From assembly GCF_004006395.2 (NCBI RefSeq), contig NZ_CP029758.2, positions 1,240,001-1,304,000 of the forward strand: a stretch of 64,000 bases of DNA. Direction: 5' to 3'. Shown one piece after another: positions 18,736 to 28,206 of the stretch. A program made the position numbers and the translations under genes. A model generated the notes under the pieces. The model was not told where the DNA came from. It saw only the letters and a program-made list of their open reading frames with translations, and did not search any database. Origin of the DNA: Clostridium sp. AWRP (GTDB lineage: Bacteria; Bacillota; Clostridia; Clostridiales; Clostridiaceae). Position 1 is the stretch's first letter. Every line of letters begins with the position of its first letter.

Positions 18736-18785
18736 AATTAAGAAGCCTAAGGTACTTTTAACAGCAGCCGTAGGCATTCTTAATT
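18736..18785. terminator. Bidirectional terminator between purL and rpiR-family gene
   Basis: AATTAAGAAGCCTAAGG (18736-18752) pairs with CCGTAGGCATTCTTAATT (18768-18785), about 16 pairs with one mismatch and one bulge. The two flanking genes converge on it. Confidence 0.7.
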
Positions 18786-18803
18786 TGTTAATTACTTATA
18801 GTT

Positions 18804-19661
18804 TTAATATCTTTTTACTGCTATGCCAGCTCTTATTTTGTCAAGATTATTTAAGGTTATATCCAGTCTTTTTAAAGCAACACTCACAAATAGACTATTA
18901 ATTAATACTAATGATGTAATTCTTGATTCCATAGCTTCACTTCTTACCATTGATTCTTTGCCATATGATGTTAATAATATATCTGAAATCTTCTGAAGCG
19001 GAGATTTTTGGTTGCTTGTTATAGAAATGATTTTAGCACCATTTTTCTTTCCTACCTTTATAGAATCGATTAAGTCTTTATTGCTTCCTGAAGTAGAAAA
19101 GGCAAATATTACATCATTTTTTTCAGCCATAGCAGCATACATAACTTGCCAATGAGAATCAGAATTGCAAACACAAGGTATACCTGTTCTTATAAACTCA
19201 TGATATGCATCCAGAGCAACTATCCAAGAACCTCCCATTCCAAAAAACATTAGCTTTTTTGCATTTAATATTAAATTTACCGCTTTTTCCATTTCCGTAC
19301 TTTCATTCATGCTTATGGCTTTTTGAATACTATGTATACTTGAACTCATGACCTTTTGCATTATTATATACATATCGTCATTTTCTTTAATACCCTCAAA
19401 GATATTTTCAACTGGTTTGACTATTGTACTAGCTAGGTTAATTTTAAGATCCTGATAGCCTGTATAGCCCAATTTGTTGCAAAGCCTGAAGATTGTTGTT
19501 TCACTTACCTTACTTACATAAGCAAACTCGGTAATAGAAAAATGGATAATACTTTCAGGATTTTCTAGAATATAGTGAGCTGCTTTTTTTTCCGCAGTTT
19601 TTAAATTACTATAGATTGCTCTAATTCTTGCTAAACAATCACCAGTTTCTATATTATCCAT
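18804..19661 (-). CDS. RpiR/MurR-family transcriptional regulator
   Basis: 285 residues: N-terminal HTH_6 domain (about residues 10-85; FSITEFAYVSKVSETTIFRL) and a C-terminal SIS sugar-phosphate isomerase-like domain (about 125-260; MFFGMGGSWIVALDAYHEF and FAFSTSGSNKDLIDSI). Such proteins sense a phosphosugar. It is transcribed divergently from the dehydrogenase/kinase cluster at 19978, which is its likely target. Confidence 0.87.
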   Translation of the reverse strand: MDNIETGDCLARIRAIYSNLKTAEKKAAHYILENPESIIHFSITEFAYVSKVSETTIFRLCNKLGYTGYQDLKINLASTIVKPVENIFEGIKENDDMYIIMQKVMSSSIHSIQKAISMNESTEMEKAVNLILNAKKLMFFGMGGSWIVALDAYHEFIRTGIPCVCNSDSHWQVMYAAMAEKNDVIFAFSTSGSNKDLIDSIKVGKKNGAKIISITSNQKSPLQKISDILLTSYGKESMVRSEAMESRITSLVLINSLFVSVALKRLDITLNNLDKIRAGIAVKRY

Positions 19662-19977
19662 AATTACCTCCTTATAATTATTATTTAATTTAGATATAGA
19701 ATTCTTAACACACAGCTAATTATAGCACAAACAATAATGTAGTGTTTATAAAATACTAGCGGGAATGGTGTAATAGGATTTTATATATTGTAAATTATGA
19801 TTTCACAATACTTTTAATAACAAACATTAGCATAATGCGAAAAAAATATTTTTTATACTTGATTATTTTATACTGTATGATATACTAAAAATGAAAATAA
19901 TTTTCGTAATTTATTAAATTATATAATAAAATAAGGATCTAGCTAGAATACAGCTAGAAAGAAGGGAATGAATGTAT
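19662..19977. other. Divergent regulatory region of the sugar-acid cluster
   Basis: 316 bases between the rpiR-family gene and the dehydrogenase. No coding potential is visible. It contains the promoter and palindromes described in the next entry plus a second A/T palindrome, GAAAAAAATATTTTTT-like, at about 19839-19854. Confidence 0.5.
19859..19905 (+). promoter_or_regulatory. Promoter and candidate RpiR operator
   Basis: TTGATT (19859-19864), 16 bases, TATACT (19881-19886) form a good promoter. A perfect palindrome GAAAATAATTTTC (19893-19905) starts at the predicted transcription start. GAAA-N-TTTC palindromes are typical operators of RpiR-family proteins, so this is the likely binding site of the divergent regulator. 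Confidence 0.5.
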
Positions 19978-21072
19978 ATGAAAGCAGCTATGTATAAAGG
20001 AATTGGAAAAATAGAGCTTGAGGAAATAGCAAGACCTAAAGTTGAAAAGGGAACAGTATTAATTAAAGTTAAAGCATGTGCGATTTGTGGTGGAGATTTA
20101 AGAACTTTTAATTTTGGACATAAAGCTATAAAACCACCTATTGTTTTGGGACATGAAATTGCAGGAGAAATTGTTGAAACTGCATCTGATATAGAAAAAT
20201 ATAAGGTTGGTGATCGTGTAATTGTTGCACCAGCTATAGGATGTGGATCATGTTCGTATTGTTTATCAGGATGGCAGAATATGTGTTATCATCGTACTAC
20301 TATTGCCCATCATTATAATGGAGGCTTTGAAGAATATATGCTTATACCTGCAGATGCAATCAAAGCAGGCAATATTAATTATATTCCAGATGAAGTAACA
20401 TATTTGGAAGCATCTCTTGCAGAACCACTGGCATGTGTTTTAAATGCACAGGAAGTTATAAACGTTGGATTAGGAGATACGGTAGCTGTAATAGGTGCTG
20501 GACCAATAGGATGTATGCATGCAGAAGTTGCCAGGGCAAAAGGAGCAGGTAAAGTTTTCTTGATAAATCGTAGTGAAGGCCGTTTGAAAGCAACGAAAAA
20601 ATTTGGCTTTGATGAATATATATGTTCAGGAAAAGAAGATGCAGTGAAATCTGTTATGGATTTAACAAATGGACTTGGTGCTAATATAGTAATTGTTACT
20701 GCCGGCTCACCTGAAGCTGAAATAATGGGACTTAATATGGCAAGTAAAATGGGTAAAGTTTGTTTCTTTGCAGGATTGCCTAAAGACAAGCCAACAGTTA
20801 ATCTAGATTCCAATCTTTTGCATTATAGACAGATTACTGTTTTTGGAACATTTTCTTCGGCACCGCGTCATAATGCACTTGCATTAGAAATGATACGCAG
20901 TGGAAAAGTTTCTGCAAAGGATATATTAACTCATGTTGTAACACTTGATAAGATAATTGATGGTATGAAATTAGTAAAGAATAGAGAAGCATTACGTGTT
21001 AGTGTAGCGCCTTGTATAGATGAAATAAATGATGAATTTAATAAACTCCCAGGTGTAAAGATTGTTAAATAG
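19978..21072 (+). CDS. Zinc-dependent MDR dehydrogenase (polyol/sugar-acid type)
   Basis: 364 residues, medium-chain dehydrogenase of the sorbitol/threonine/idonate dehydrogenase group. The catalytic zinc site is CAICGGD (Cys near 35) and GHEIAGE (His/Glu near 60); the structural zinc loop is CGSCSYCLSGWQNMC (about 92-106); the Rossmann motif is GAGPIGCMHAEVA (about 174). Probable substrate: an alditol or a sugar acid such as idonate, inferred from the neighbours. The ATG at 19972, two codons upstream, is an alternative start. It is the first gene of the cluster. Confidence 0.8.
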   Translation: MKAAMYKGIGKIELEEIARPKVEKGTVLIKVKACAICGGDLRTFNFGHKAIKPPIVLGHEIAGEIVETASDIEKYKVGDRVIVAPAIGCGSCSYCLSGWQNMCYHRTTIAHHYNGGFEEYMLIPADAIKAGNINYIPDEVTYLEASLAEPLACVLNAQEVINVGLGDTVAVIGAGPIGCMHAEVARAKGAGKVFLINRSEGRLKATKKFGFDEYICSGKEDAVKSVMDLTNGLGANIVIVTAGSPEAEIMGLNMASKMGKVCFFAGLPKDKPTVNLDSNLLHYRQITVFGTFSSAPRHNALALEMIRSGKVSAKDILTHVVTLDKIIDGMKLVKNREALRVSVAPCIDEINDEFNKLPGVKIVK

Positions 21073-21122
21073 TATAAGTTAAAAGTTAAAAAATATTAAT
21101 GTATTTTCGTGGGGGGAAACAT

Positions 21123-22646
21123 ATGCCTTGTTTAGTGGGAATAGATGTTGGAACGACAAATTGTAAGGCAGTAGCTTATGATATAGATGGGTCTATAAAA
21201 GCTATTGCAAAGCATAAAACGGTTACTTATTATTTGGAAGATAATTGGACTGAGTTTGATCCTGGACAGTTATGGGAGTCAGTTCAAACGATATTAAAGG
21301 ACATTTCTAATCAATTAAATGGTGAAAGTATTGATGGAATTGCAATTGCTAGTATGGGAGCTGCTGGTGTACTTTTAGATGAAAACGATAACTGGATTCA
21401 TCGTTCAATAACCTGGTTTGATACACGAACTAAACAGACAGCTGATTGGTGGAGAAAAACACTTGGGGATGAGAAAGTATATTCTATTACGGGTTTTGTT
21501 CCGAATCCTATGGCTGGAATAACTAAAATGCAGTGGATTAAGAATAAAATGCCTGAAAAATTTAATAAGGTAAAACACTGGCTGTCTATGCAGGATTATA
21601 TTGCATATCGGCTTACAGGAGAAGCTGCAGTAGATTATTCGGTAGCTTGTCGTACAATGGCAATGGATTTAAAAAATAAATGTTGGTCAAAGGAGATTCT
21701 TAATTATGCTAACATTCCTATTGATATATGTTCAAATTTAAAAAGATCTGGGGAGTTAGTTGGAAGAATAAGCAATAAATCATCTTTATTAACAGGGATT
21801 AAAGAAGGAACTCCTGTATATGCAGGAGGAATGGATTATGTATGTGGTGCATTTGCTTCTGGCTTATGCGAAAGTGGTGAAGTACTGAGTGCAGTTGGAA
21901 CAAGTGAGCAAATCTTGATGGTAACCGATGAGCCTGCTAATGATATAAAGAATATTAAAACAAATTTTACATGTGTCAATTATGTAGTAAATGATAAATA
22001 TTATATTGGAGGACAAGTTATTTCATCAGGTGTAATTTTAGACTGGTTCTGTAATGAAATAGCTAAAAAGAACGTTTCAGAGTTGGTTTCTGAAGCTGAA
22101 AAATCACCCATAGGCGCACATGGAGTTATGATGCTTCCACATTTTCGTGGGAAGTATGTACCAGGGGCAGATCCACTTTCTAAAGGCGCATTTCTTGGAT
22201 TAACCACATCACATACACGTGGTGATGTAGTGAGAGCTATTTTGGAAGGACTTTGTTATGAATCTACTCTTATAATAGAAAATTTACAAGAAGTAACTAA
22301 TAAAGAAATAAGCTGTGTGCACGTAGTAGGAGGTGCTGTAAATTCACCTTTCTGGATGCAGCTAAAAGCTGATATATTAGGTAAAACTATTATTTGTCTG
22401 GATGTACCAGAAGAAGTTACACTAGGTGCAGCTATGATTGCTGGTATAGGTAGTGGAGTATACAGTAGCCCATCTGATGCAATACAGAAAACCCGTAAAA
22501 ATGAGACAGTATATAAACCAGATGCACAACGTCATGAAAAATATCATATGATTATGGATGAAATTTATAAGCACATTTATCCTGCTTTAAAAGAGACGAA
22601 TTACAGAATAAATCGCATTTCAGAAATACTTAATAAAAATGCTTAA
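21123..22646 (+). CDS. FGGY-family carbohydrate kinase (first copy)
   Basis: 507 residues. GIDVGTTNCKAVAYD at the N-terminus and the ATP-site segment VVGGAVNSPFWMQLKADILG near residue 403 are FGGY signatures; the fold is two actin-like domains. It is closest in look to xylulokinase/gluconokinase-like kinases; the substrate cannot be set from sequence. The ATG at 21123 follows GGGGGG; the in-frame ATG at 21099 lacks a ribosome site. It lies 50 bases after the dehydrogenase. Confidence 0.82.
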   Translation: MPCLVGIDVGTTNCKAVAYDIDGSIKAIAKHKTVTYYLEDNWTEFDPGQLWESVQTILKDISNQLNGESIDGIAIASMGAAGVLLDENDNWIHRSITWFDTRTKQTADWWRKTLGDEKVYSITGFVPNPMAGITKMQWIKNKMPEKFNKVKHWLSMQDYIAYRLTGEAAVDYSVACRTMAMDLKNKCWSKEILNYANIPIDICSNLKRSGELVGRISNKSSLLTGIKEGTPVYAGGMDYVCGAFASGLCESGEVLSAVGTSEQILMVTDEPANDIKNIKTNFTCVNYVVNDKYYIGGQVISSGVILDWFCNEIAKKNVSELVSEAEKSPIGAHGVMMLPHFRGKYVPGADPLSKGAFLGLTTSHTRGDVVRAILEGLCYESTLIIENLQEVTNKEISCVHVVGGAVNSPFWMQLKADILGKTIICLDVPEEVTLGAAMIAGIGSGVYSSPSDAIQKTRKNETVYKPDAQRHEKYHMIMDEIYKHIYPALKETNYRINRISEILNKNA

Positions 22647-22695
22647 TGAAGGATGTTTAATCAATAAAAAATAAAGGAATAGGGAGGAATAGAAA

Positions 22696-23727
22696 ATGAA
22701 ATTTTTAGTTGTAGGAGATCCTATGTTATCTTCAAAAACATTGAGTGGTGCTGTACATGATATTTTTGGCAGTGATACAGAGGTAAAGGAAGTAGATTGG
22801 AAGCCAGCAAGCGACGATGAGTTCTGGTATTTGAGAAGCCAAGTAGAAAAACTTGGACCAAGTGCAGGAAAGCCGCCTAAGGAATTAGACGAAGCAGTTA
22901 AAGATGCAGACGTAATTATTACTCATCATACACCTATAAGTGAAAAATTGATAAATGCAAGTAATGCATCTTATATAGGTGTTTGCAGGGGCGGAGTTGA
23001 AAACGTAGATGTTAAAGCAGCAAAGGCAAAGGGTATCAAGGTAATGAGAACTATGGGACGTAATGCACAAGCTGTTTCTGATTTTACTATAGCTCTTATG
23101 CTGGCACAACTTCGTAATGTAGCAAAAGGTCATGAAGCACTTATTAAGGGAGAATGGAGAAAGAAATATGCTAATTCAAGTTTTATGGGTGATATGGCCG
23201 ACAAGACAATAGGATTAGTTGGATTTGGTTGTATTGGAAAACTAGTTGCCCAAAAATTATCAGGATTTGATGTAAATATTGTTGTTTACGATCCTTTTGT
23301 AAAAGAAGATGTATTAGAAAAGTATAATGTAAAAGCAGTTTCATTGGAAGAGTTATGCAAGCAGTCAGATATAATTAGTGTTCATGCAAGACTTAGCGAG
23401 GAAACTAAAGGACTTATTGGCGAAAAGGAACTTTCATTAATGAAATCTACTGCATATTTAATTAATACAGCCCGAGCAGGTTTAATTAATGAAGCAGCAT
23501 TAATTGATGCATTGCAGCAGCGTAAGATTGGTGGATCAGCACTTGATGTATTTTGGACTGAACCATTACAAAAAGACCATCCATTACACAAATTGGATAA
23601 TGTAACAATTACACCACATCTTGCTGGTGCAACAAATGATACTTTTAACAAGACTCCATACTTGTTATTAAGAGAATTTAAAAAATATTTAGAAACCCAT
23701 GAAGAATCAAGCTGGTTGGTTAAATAA
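22696..23727 (+). CDS. D-2-hydroxyacid dehydrogenase (PGDH-like)
   Basis: 343 residues. NAD-binding motif GFGCIGKLVAQKL (about 177), catalytic Arg in TARAG (about 256), Glu in WTEPL (about 285) and His in TPHLAG (about 303) are all present. Members reduce or oxidise 2-keto/2-hydroxy acids, including 2-keto-gluconate-type acids. Within this cluster a reductase for a (phospho)keto-sugar acid is plausible. It has an excellent GGGAGG ribosome site. Confidence 0.8.
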   Translation: MKFLVVGDPMLSSKTLSGAVHDIFGSDTEVKEVDWKPASDDEFWYLRSQVEKLGPSAGKPPKELDEAVKDADVIITHHTPISEKLINASNASYIGVCRGGVENVDVKAAKAKGIKVMRTMGRNAQAVSDFTIALMLAQLRNVAKGHEALIKGEWRKKYANSSFMGDMADKTIGLVGFGCIGKLVAQKLSGFDVNIVVYDPFVKEDVLEKYNVKAVSLEELCKQSDIISVHARLSEETKGLIGEKELSLMKSTAYLINTARAGLINEAALIDALQQRKIGGSALDVFWTEPLQKDHPLHKLDNVTITPHLAGATNDTFNKTPYLLLREFKKYLETHEESSWLVK

Positions 23728-23786
23728 GAAGTAATTTTTATAGATATGGAATTAATTTAGTAATAATGAATTTTGGAGGGAACTTA

Positions 23787-24683
23787 ATGGATGTTGGATT
23801 GATTGGACTTGGAAAGATGGGGTATAATCTTGCATTAAATATGAAGGAGCATGGGCATGACGTTACTGCATATGATTGTAATGAACGAAATGTAAAAGAA
23901 GCTGAAAAGGATGGATTGACTGGTGCGTATGGTGTCGAAGAATTGGTTTCCAAACTTAAAGGAAGAAAAGTTGTTTGGCTTATGGTACCCGCAGGAAAAC
24001 CAGTGGATACTTTAATAGATGATCTTTTGCCTCTCCTTAATAAACATGACATAATAATTGATGGAGGTAACTCTCATTACAAAGATACTTTGAGAAGATA
24101 TGAAAAGATTAAGTTAAAAGGAATAGATTTTGTAGATGTTGGAACAAGTGGAGGTATTGAAGGTGCAAGGTATGGTGCATGTACAATGATAGGTGCACAA
24201 GATGAGGTTTTTGAGTATATTGAGCCGTTAATCAAAGATATAAGTGTAGAAAATGGCTATTTGCATACAGGTGAAAATGGATCGGGACATTTTGTAAAAA
24301 TGGTTCATAATGGTATAGAATATGGAATGCTTGAAGCAATTGGAGAGGGATTTGAAGTTCTTGAAAAAAGTCAGTTCAACTTTGATTTTAAAGAGATAGC
24401 TCGAGTATGGAATTATGGATCTGTTGTTCGTGGTTGGCTTATGCAGTTGATGGAAGATGCATTTAAAAATGATCCGAAACTTAGTTCAATAAAAGGAATA
24501 ATTCATTCTAATGGTGAGGGACTGTGGACAGTGCAGGAGGCATTGGATCTCAAGGTTTCTGCACCGGTTATAACTGAGTCCTTATTCACAAGATTTCGTT
24601 CAGAAGAAGATGATACATTTACAGGTAAAGTAATAGCTGCACTGAGAAATGAATTTGGTGGACATGATGTAGAAAAAGAATAG
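23787..24683 (+). CDS. gnd: 6-phosphogluconate dehydrogenase, decarboxylating, short form
   Basis: 298 residues. GLGKMGYNLALNMKEHGHDV is the nucleotide site; DGGNSHYKDT and DVGTSGGIEGARYG (about residue 120) and the catalytic Lys segment GHFVKMVHNGIEYGM (about 170) define the family. It is the short type of about 300 residues found in Bacillus GntZ/YqeC relatives, half the size of the usual enzyme at the C-terminus. Oxidises 6-phosphogluconate to ribulose 5-phosphate and CO2. Start ATG 23787, after GGAGGG. Confidence 0.88.
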   Translation: MDVGLIGLGKMGYNLALNMKEHGHDVTAYDCNERNVKEAEKDGLTGAYGVEELVSKLKGRKVVWLMVPAGKPVDTLIDDLLPLLNKHDIIIDGGNSHYKDTLRRYEKIKLKGIDFVDVGTSGGIEGARYGACTMIGAQDEVFEYIEPLIKDISVENGYLHTGENGSGHFVKMVHNGIEYGMLEAIGEGFEVLEKSQFNFDFKEIARVWNYGSVVRGWLMQLMEDAFKNDPKLSSIKGIIHSNGEGLWTVQEALDLKVSAPVITESLFTRFRSEEDDTFTGKVIAALRNEFGGHDVEKE

Positions 24684-24702
24684 TTTGAATTTAATTATTA
24701 TA

Positions 24703-24744
24703 AATTAAGGGCTATTTATATGATTTTTAAAATAGCCCTTAATT
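24703..24744 (+). terminator. Terminator after gnd
   Basis: AATTAAGGGCTATTT (24703-24717) and AAATAGCCCTTAATT (24730-24744) form a perfect 15-base stem with a 12-base loop, 20 bases after the gnd stop. It separates the two halves of the cluster. Confidence 0.8.
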
Positions 24745-25162
24745 TATAAGGGCTTATCTTATTGTAGAGTATTTAAAGCTACTATGCTTTAAATCTTTCT
24801 AAGAGCATTTCTAATTGTATTTATCGTTTTTGTATATTTGAAAATATATTATTAAATTTGCTACATAGAAATATAAATTTAGCAAGCAATAAAAAAATTT
24901 TTACAAAAATGTTTTTTTTATATTGAAAAAAAATATATGAATGATATACTGTTTATAAAAGAAATATTCTTCATACATTTTATATGTAAACGTATATTTA
25001 AACTGATTATGAAAAAAATTTTTTTGAGGAGGATGATCTATGTTTTAAATCAAGTTATTGAATTAAGGATCAAAGACAACATTGTATAGACAAGCATTAT
25101 ATATTTAAAAATTGTGTAAACGGTTTAAAAGAAAAAATATTATGCAAAAGGGGAGTTGAATT
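24745..25162 (+). other. Regulatory region upstream of gntP
   Basis: 418 bases without a normal gene. TTGAAA (24923-24928), 16 bases, TATACT (24945-24950) copies the promoter layout of the 19.86-kb promoter. GAAATATTCTTC follows at the likely start. ATGTAAACGTATATT (24984-24998) fits the catabolite-repression cre consensus with one mismatch, and TAAACGGTTTA near 25118-25128 is a second cre/LacI-like palindrome. A strong GAGGAGG at 25026-25032 precedes a two-codon frame, ATG TTT TAA (25040-25048). Confidence 0.5.
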
Positions 25163-26488
25163 ATGCCTTTATTAATAGTTGCCTTAGGAATATTATTATT
25201 GCTAATTCTTATGATGAAATTTAAAGTAAATGCAATCATTTCATTGATAGTTGTTTCAATTACTGTTGGTATAATGGAAGGAATGCCTTTACCAACAGTA
25301 GCTACTTCAATTGAGAAGGGAGTTGGATCTACATTAGGTAGTCTTGCATTATTACTGGGATTTGGTGCTATACTTGGAAAACTCATGACTGATTGTGGTG
25401 GAGCACAAAGAATAGCAATGACACTTATAGATAAGTTTGGCAAGAAAAGAATACAAGCTGCTATTGTACTAACTGGTTTTATAGTTGGTCTTGCAATGTT
25501 TTATGAAGTTGGTTTTGTTTTGCTGATACCATTGGTATTTACTGTAGCATTAGAAGCTGATCTTCCTGTTCTTTATGTAGGAATTCCTATGGCCATAGCA
25601 CTTTCTGTTACTCATGGATTTTTACCACCGCATCCTGGTCCAACAGCGATAGCCAGTGTTTACAAGGCAGATCTGGGTAAGACTCTTATATATGGTATTA
25701 TTGTGGCAATACCAACAGTAATAATTGCCGGTCCTCTTTTTACTAAGTTTATAAAATGTGATAAAAAAGTAAGCGATTTGCCAAAAGGTTTGTTTACTGC
25801 AAAGATATTTAAAGAGGAGGACATGCCTGGTTTTGGAATAAGTGTATTTACAGCGTTAACTCCAGTAATTTTCATGGCATTGAATGCTATTGTAAAACTT
25901 ACTTCACTTAAAGATACTGTTTTTGCTAAATTTACTGGTTTTATTGGAGAACCAACAATTGCACTTTTATTGTCAGTACTAATTGCAATATATACTTTTG
26001 GTTTAGCTAGGGGCAGGAAGATAACTGATATTATGAAAACTTCCGAGGAATCAGTAAAGACTATAGCTGTAATAATGTTTGTAATAGCAGGTGGTGGAGC
26101 ATTTAAACAGATACTAATAGATAGTGGTGTAGCTGGTTATATAAAGGTTTTGATGAGTGGGAGTACTATTTCACCAATACTTATGGCATGGCTCATAGCT
26201 GTTGTAATAAGGCTTGCAGTAGGATCAGCTACGGTTGCTGGAATGACTGCAGCAGGAATGGTATTACCGATTATAACAGCAACACATGCAAGCCCTGAAC
26301 TTATGGTTCTTGCAACTGGAGCAGGAAGCTTGTTTTGTTCACACTTGAATGATGCTGGATTCTGGATGGTTAAAGAATACTTTGGATTAACGGTTCCTGA
26401 GACTTTGAAAACGTGGTCAGTAGCAGAAACAATCCTTTCAGTTTGTGGTTTGATAGGTGTTTTACTATTAAACATGGTTGTTGGATAA
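25163..26488 (+). CDS. gntP: GntP-family gluconate:H+ symporter
   Basis: 441 residues, about 12 membrane helices, in the GntP/gluconate permease family. LPPHPGPTAIASVYKADLGK near residue 153 is a family signature, as is the glycine-rich VRLAVGSATVAGMTAAGM near 352. It imports gluconate or a related sugar acid. Start ATG with AAAGGGGAG 7 bases upstream. First gene of the second transcription unit of the cluster. Confidence 0.9.
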   Translation: MPLLIVALGILLLLILMMKFKVNAIISLIVVSITVGIMEGMPLPTVATSIEKGVGSTLGSLALLLGFGAILGKLMTDCGGAQRIAMTLIDKFGKKRIQAAIVLTGFIVGLAMFYEVGFVLLIPLVFTVALEADLPVLYVGIPMAIALSVTHGFLPPHPGPTAIASVYKADLGKTLIYGIIVAIPTVIIAGPLFTKFIKCDKKVSDLPKGLFTAKIFKEEDMPGFGISVFTALTPVIFMALNAIVKLTSLKDTVFAKFTGFIGEPTIALLLSVLIAIYTFGLARGRKITDIMKTSEESVKTIAVIMFVIAGGGAFKQILIDSGVAGYIKVLMSGSTISPILMAWLIAVVIRLAVGSATVAGMTAAGMVLPIITATHASPELMVLATGAGSLFCSHLNDAGFWMVKEYFGLTVPETLKTWSVAETILSVCGLIGVLLLNMVVG

Positions 26489-26654
26489 AATAGGACAGGG
26501 CAATTCATATAATTCTGAAAATAGGAAATTTTATATTTGTTCTGATGATTTTTTATTCAATTTAAAAATGTGTTATATCAATTAGAATCGGTTTAAAATA
26601 TCATATTTAATTCAGTAAGATATAGATTTTATAAAATTAAGAAGGTGTAGTAAC

Positions 26655-28175
26655 TTGAGTGAAAATGTTTATTTGGGAATCGATATTGGAACTAGTGGGA
26701 TAAGATCAAATGTATTTGATATAAAAGGTAATCAAATAGGCTTTGATTATAAAGAATATCCGACTATTTGTACTGAACGAGGAATGTTAGAACTCGATCC
26801 TGATGTTGTATTTAAATCACTTATAGAAGTAGTTAAGAATTCTATTGATAAATGCAAATTATCATTTAATGATATAAGATCTATTGGTATGAGTTCTCAG
26901 ATGCACAGCTTTCTTGCAGTAGATAGAAATGGAAATAATCTTACAAACGTTATTACATGGGGTGATACAAGATCTATAGGTGAAGCAAAATTTATAGAAA
27001 AAAATTATGATTGTAATAAATTGTACAGAAAAACCGGTTGCAGGGTACAACATCCAATGTATCCTCTGAGCAATATACTGTGGGTTAAAAATAAAATGCC
27101 GCGAGTTTTTAAAAATACTTATAAATTTGTCACTATCAAAGAATATATTATTTTTAAACTGAGTGGTAAATTTTTAATTGATGTTACGGATGCTTCAGCA
27201 ATGGGTTGTCTGAATATAAATAATTTTCAGTGGGATGAATATATTTTAAAAAATATATTGCAAATAGATTCAGATAGATTTGGTGAAGTCAAGGAATGCA
27301 CCTATGTAGTGCCAGGCATCAAAAGTGAATATGCACGACAAATGGGAATAAAAATTGATACGCCGTTAGTAATAGGATCAGGTGATGGAATAATGGCAAA
27401 TATAGGATGCGGGGGCTTTGATGATACATCAATGTCATGTACAATTGGCACCAGCGGAGCTTTGAGGATTGCTGTAAATAAACCACTTTTTGATGAAGAA
27501 CAGAGGACGTGGTGTTACTGTTTTACTAAAGATATATGGGTAGCCGGTGGAGCAATAAATAATGGAGGAATAGTTCTCAAGTATTTTAGAAACCAATTTA
27601 GACAGCAGTTTGAAAAAGAAGCTTCTGAAGCTAAATATGATAATATTTATCACCTTTTTGATTACTATGCTTCACAGATAGACCCTGGGAGCAATGGATT
27701 GACCTTTTTACCATTTATAACAGGAGAGAGAGCACCTGGTTGGAATGCAGATGCAACCGGGTCATTAGTTGGATTAAGGTTTATGCATGATAAAAGGCAT
27801 ATTATAAGGGCATCTATGGAAGGTGTTATTTATAATATGTATTCAATATACAGGATGATAGAAAAAATTGATGGTAATGTCAAGCAGATAATTGCAAATG
27901 GCGGATATGCAAATTCAGATATATGGCTGCAAATTCAGGCGGATATTTTTAATAAAGAAATAGCAGTTGCAGGAATAACAGAAGCTTCTGTTTTTGGAGC
28001 AGCGTATACCGGAATGGTTGCTGTGGGAGACATAAGAAGTTTAAAGGATCCCATACCTAAGATGAAACCTGTTAAAGTGATAAAACCAAATAGTAAAAAT
28101 GTTGAAGTCTACAAGGATATGTATAAAACATTTTTAAATTACTATACAACTATTTTGGAAAAACAATTATTTTAA
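26655..28175 (+). CDS. gntK: Gluconokinase, FGGY family
   Basis: 506 residues. GIDIGTSGIRSNVFD at the N-terminus, GSGDGIMANIGCG (about 238), and GERAPGWNADATGSLVGL (about 363), a motif typical of gluconate kinases of the Bacillus GntK type. Phosphorylates gluconate to 6-phosphogluconate, which the upstream gnd product can decarboxylate. Start TTG at 26655 with GAAGGTG ahead. It lies 166 bases after gntP. Confidence 0.82.
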   Translation: MSENVYLGIDIGTSGIRSNVFDIKGNQIGFDYKEYPTICTERGMLELDPDVVFKSLIEVVKNSIDKCKLSFNDIRSIGMSSQMHSFLAVDRNGNNLTNVITWGDTRSIGEAKFIEKNYDCNKLYRKTGCRVQHPMYPLSNILWVKNKMPRVFKNTYKFVTIKEYIIFKLSGKFLIDVTDASAMGCLNINNFQWDEYILKNILQIDSDRFGEVKECTYVVPGIKSEYARQMGIKIDTPLVIGSGDGIMANIGCGGFDDTSMSCTIGTSGALRIAVNKPLFDEEQRTWCYCFTKDIWVAGGAINNGGIVLKYFRNQFRQQFEKEASEAKYDNIYHLFDYYASQIDPGSNGLTFLPFITGERAPGWNADATGSLVGLRFMHDKRHIIRASMEGVIYNMYSIYRMIEKIDGNVKQIIANGGYANSDIWLQIQADIFNKEIAVAGITEASVFGAAYTGMVAVGDIRSLKDPIPKMKPVKVIKPNSKNVEVYKDMYKTFLNYYTTILEKQLF

Positions 28176-28206
28176 TTGCGTCAGTGTTGGAAAAGAGGTA
28201 ACAAAT

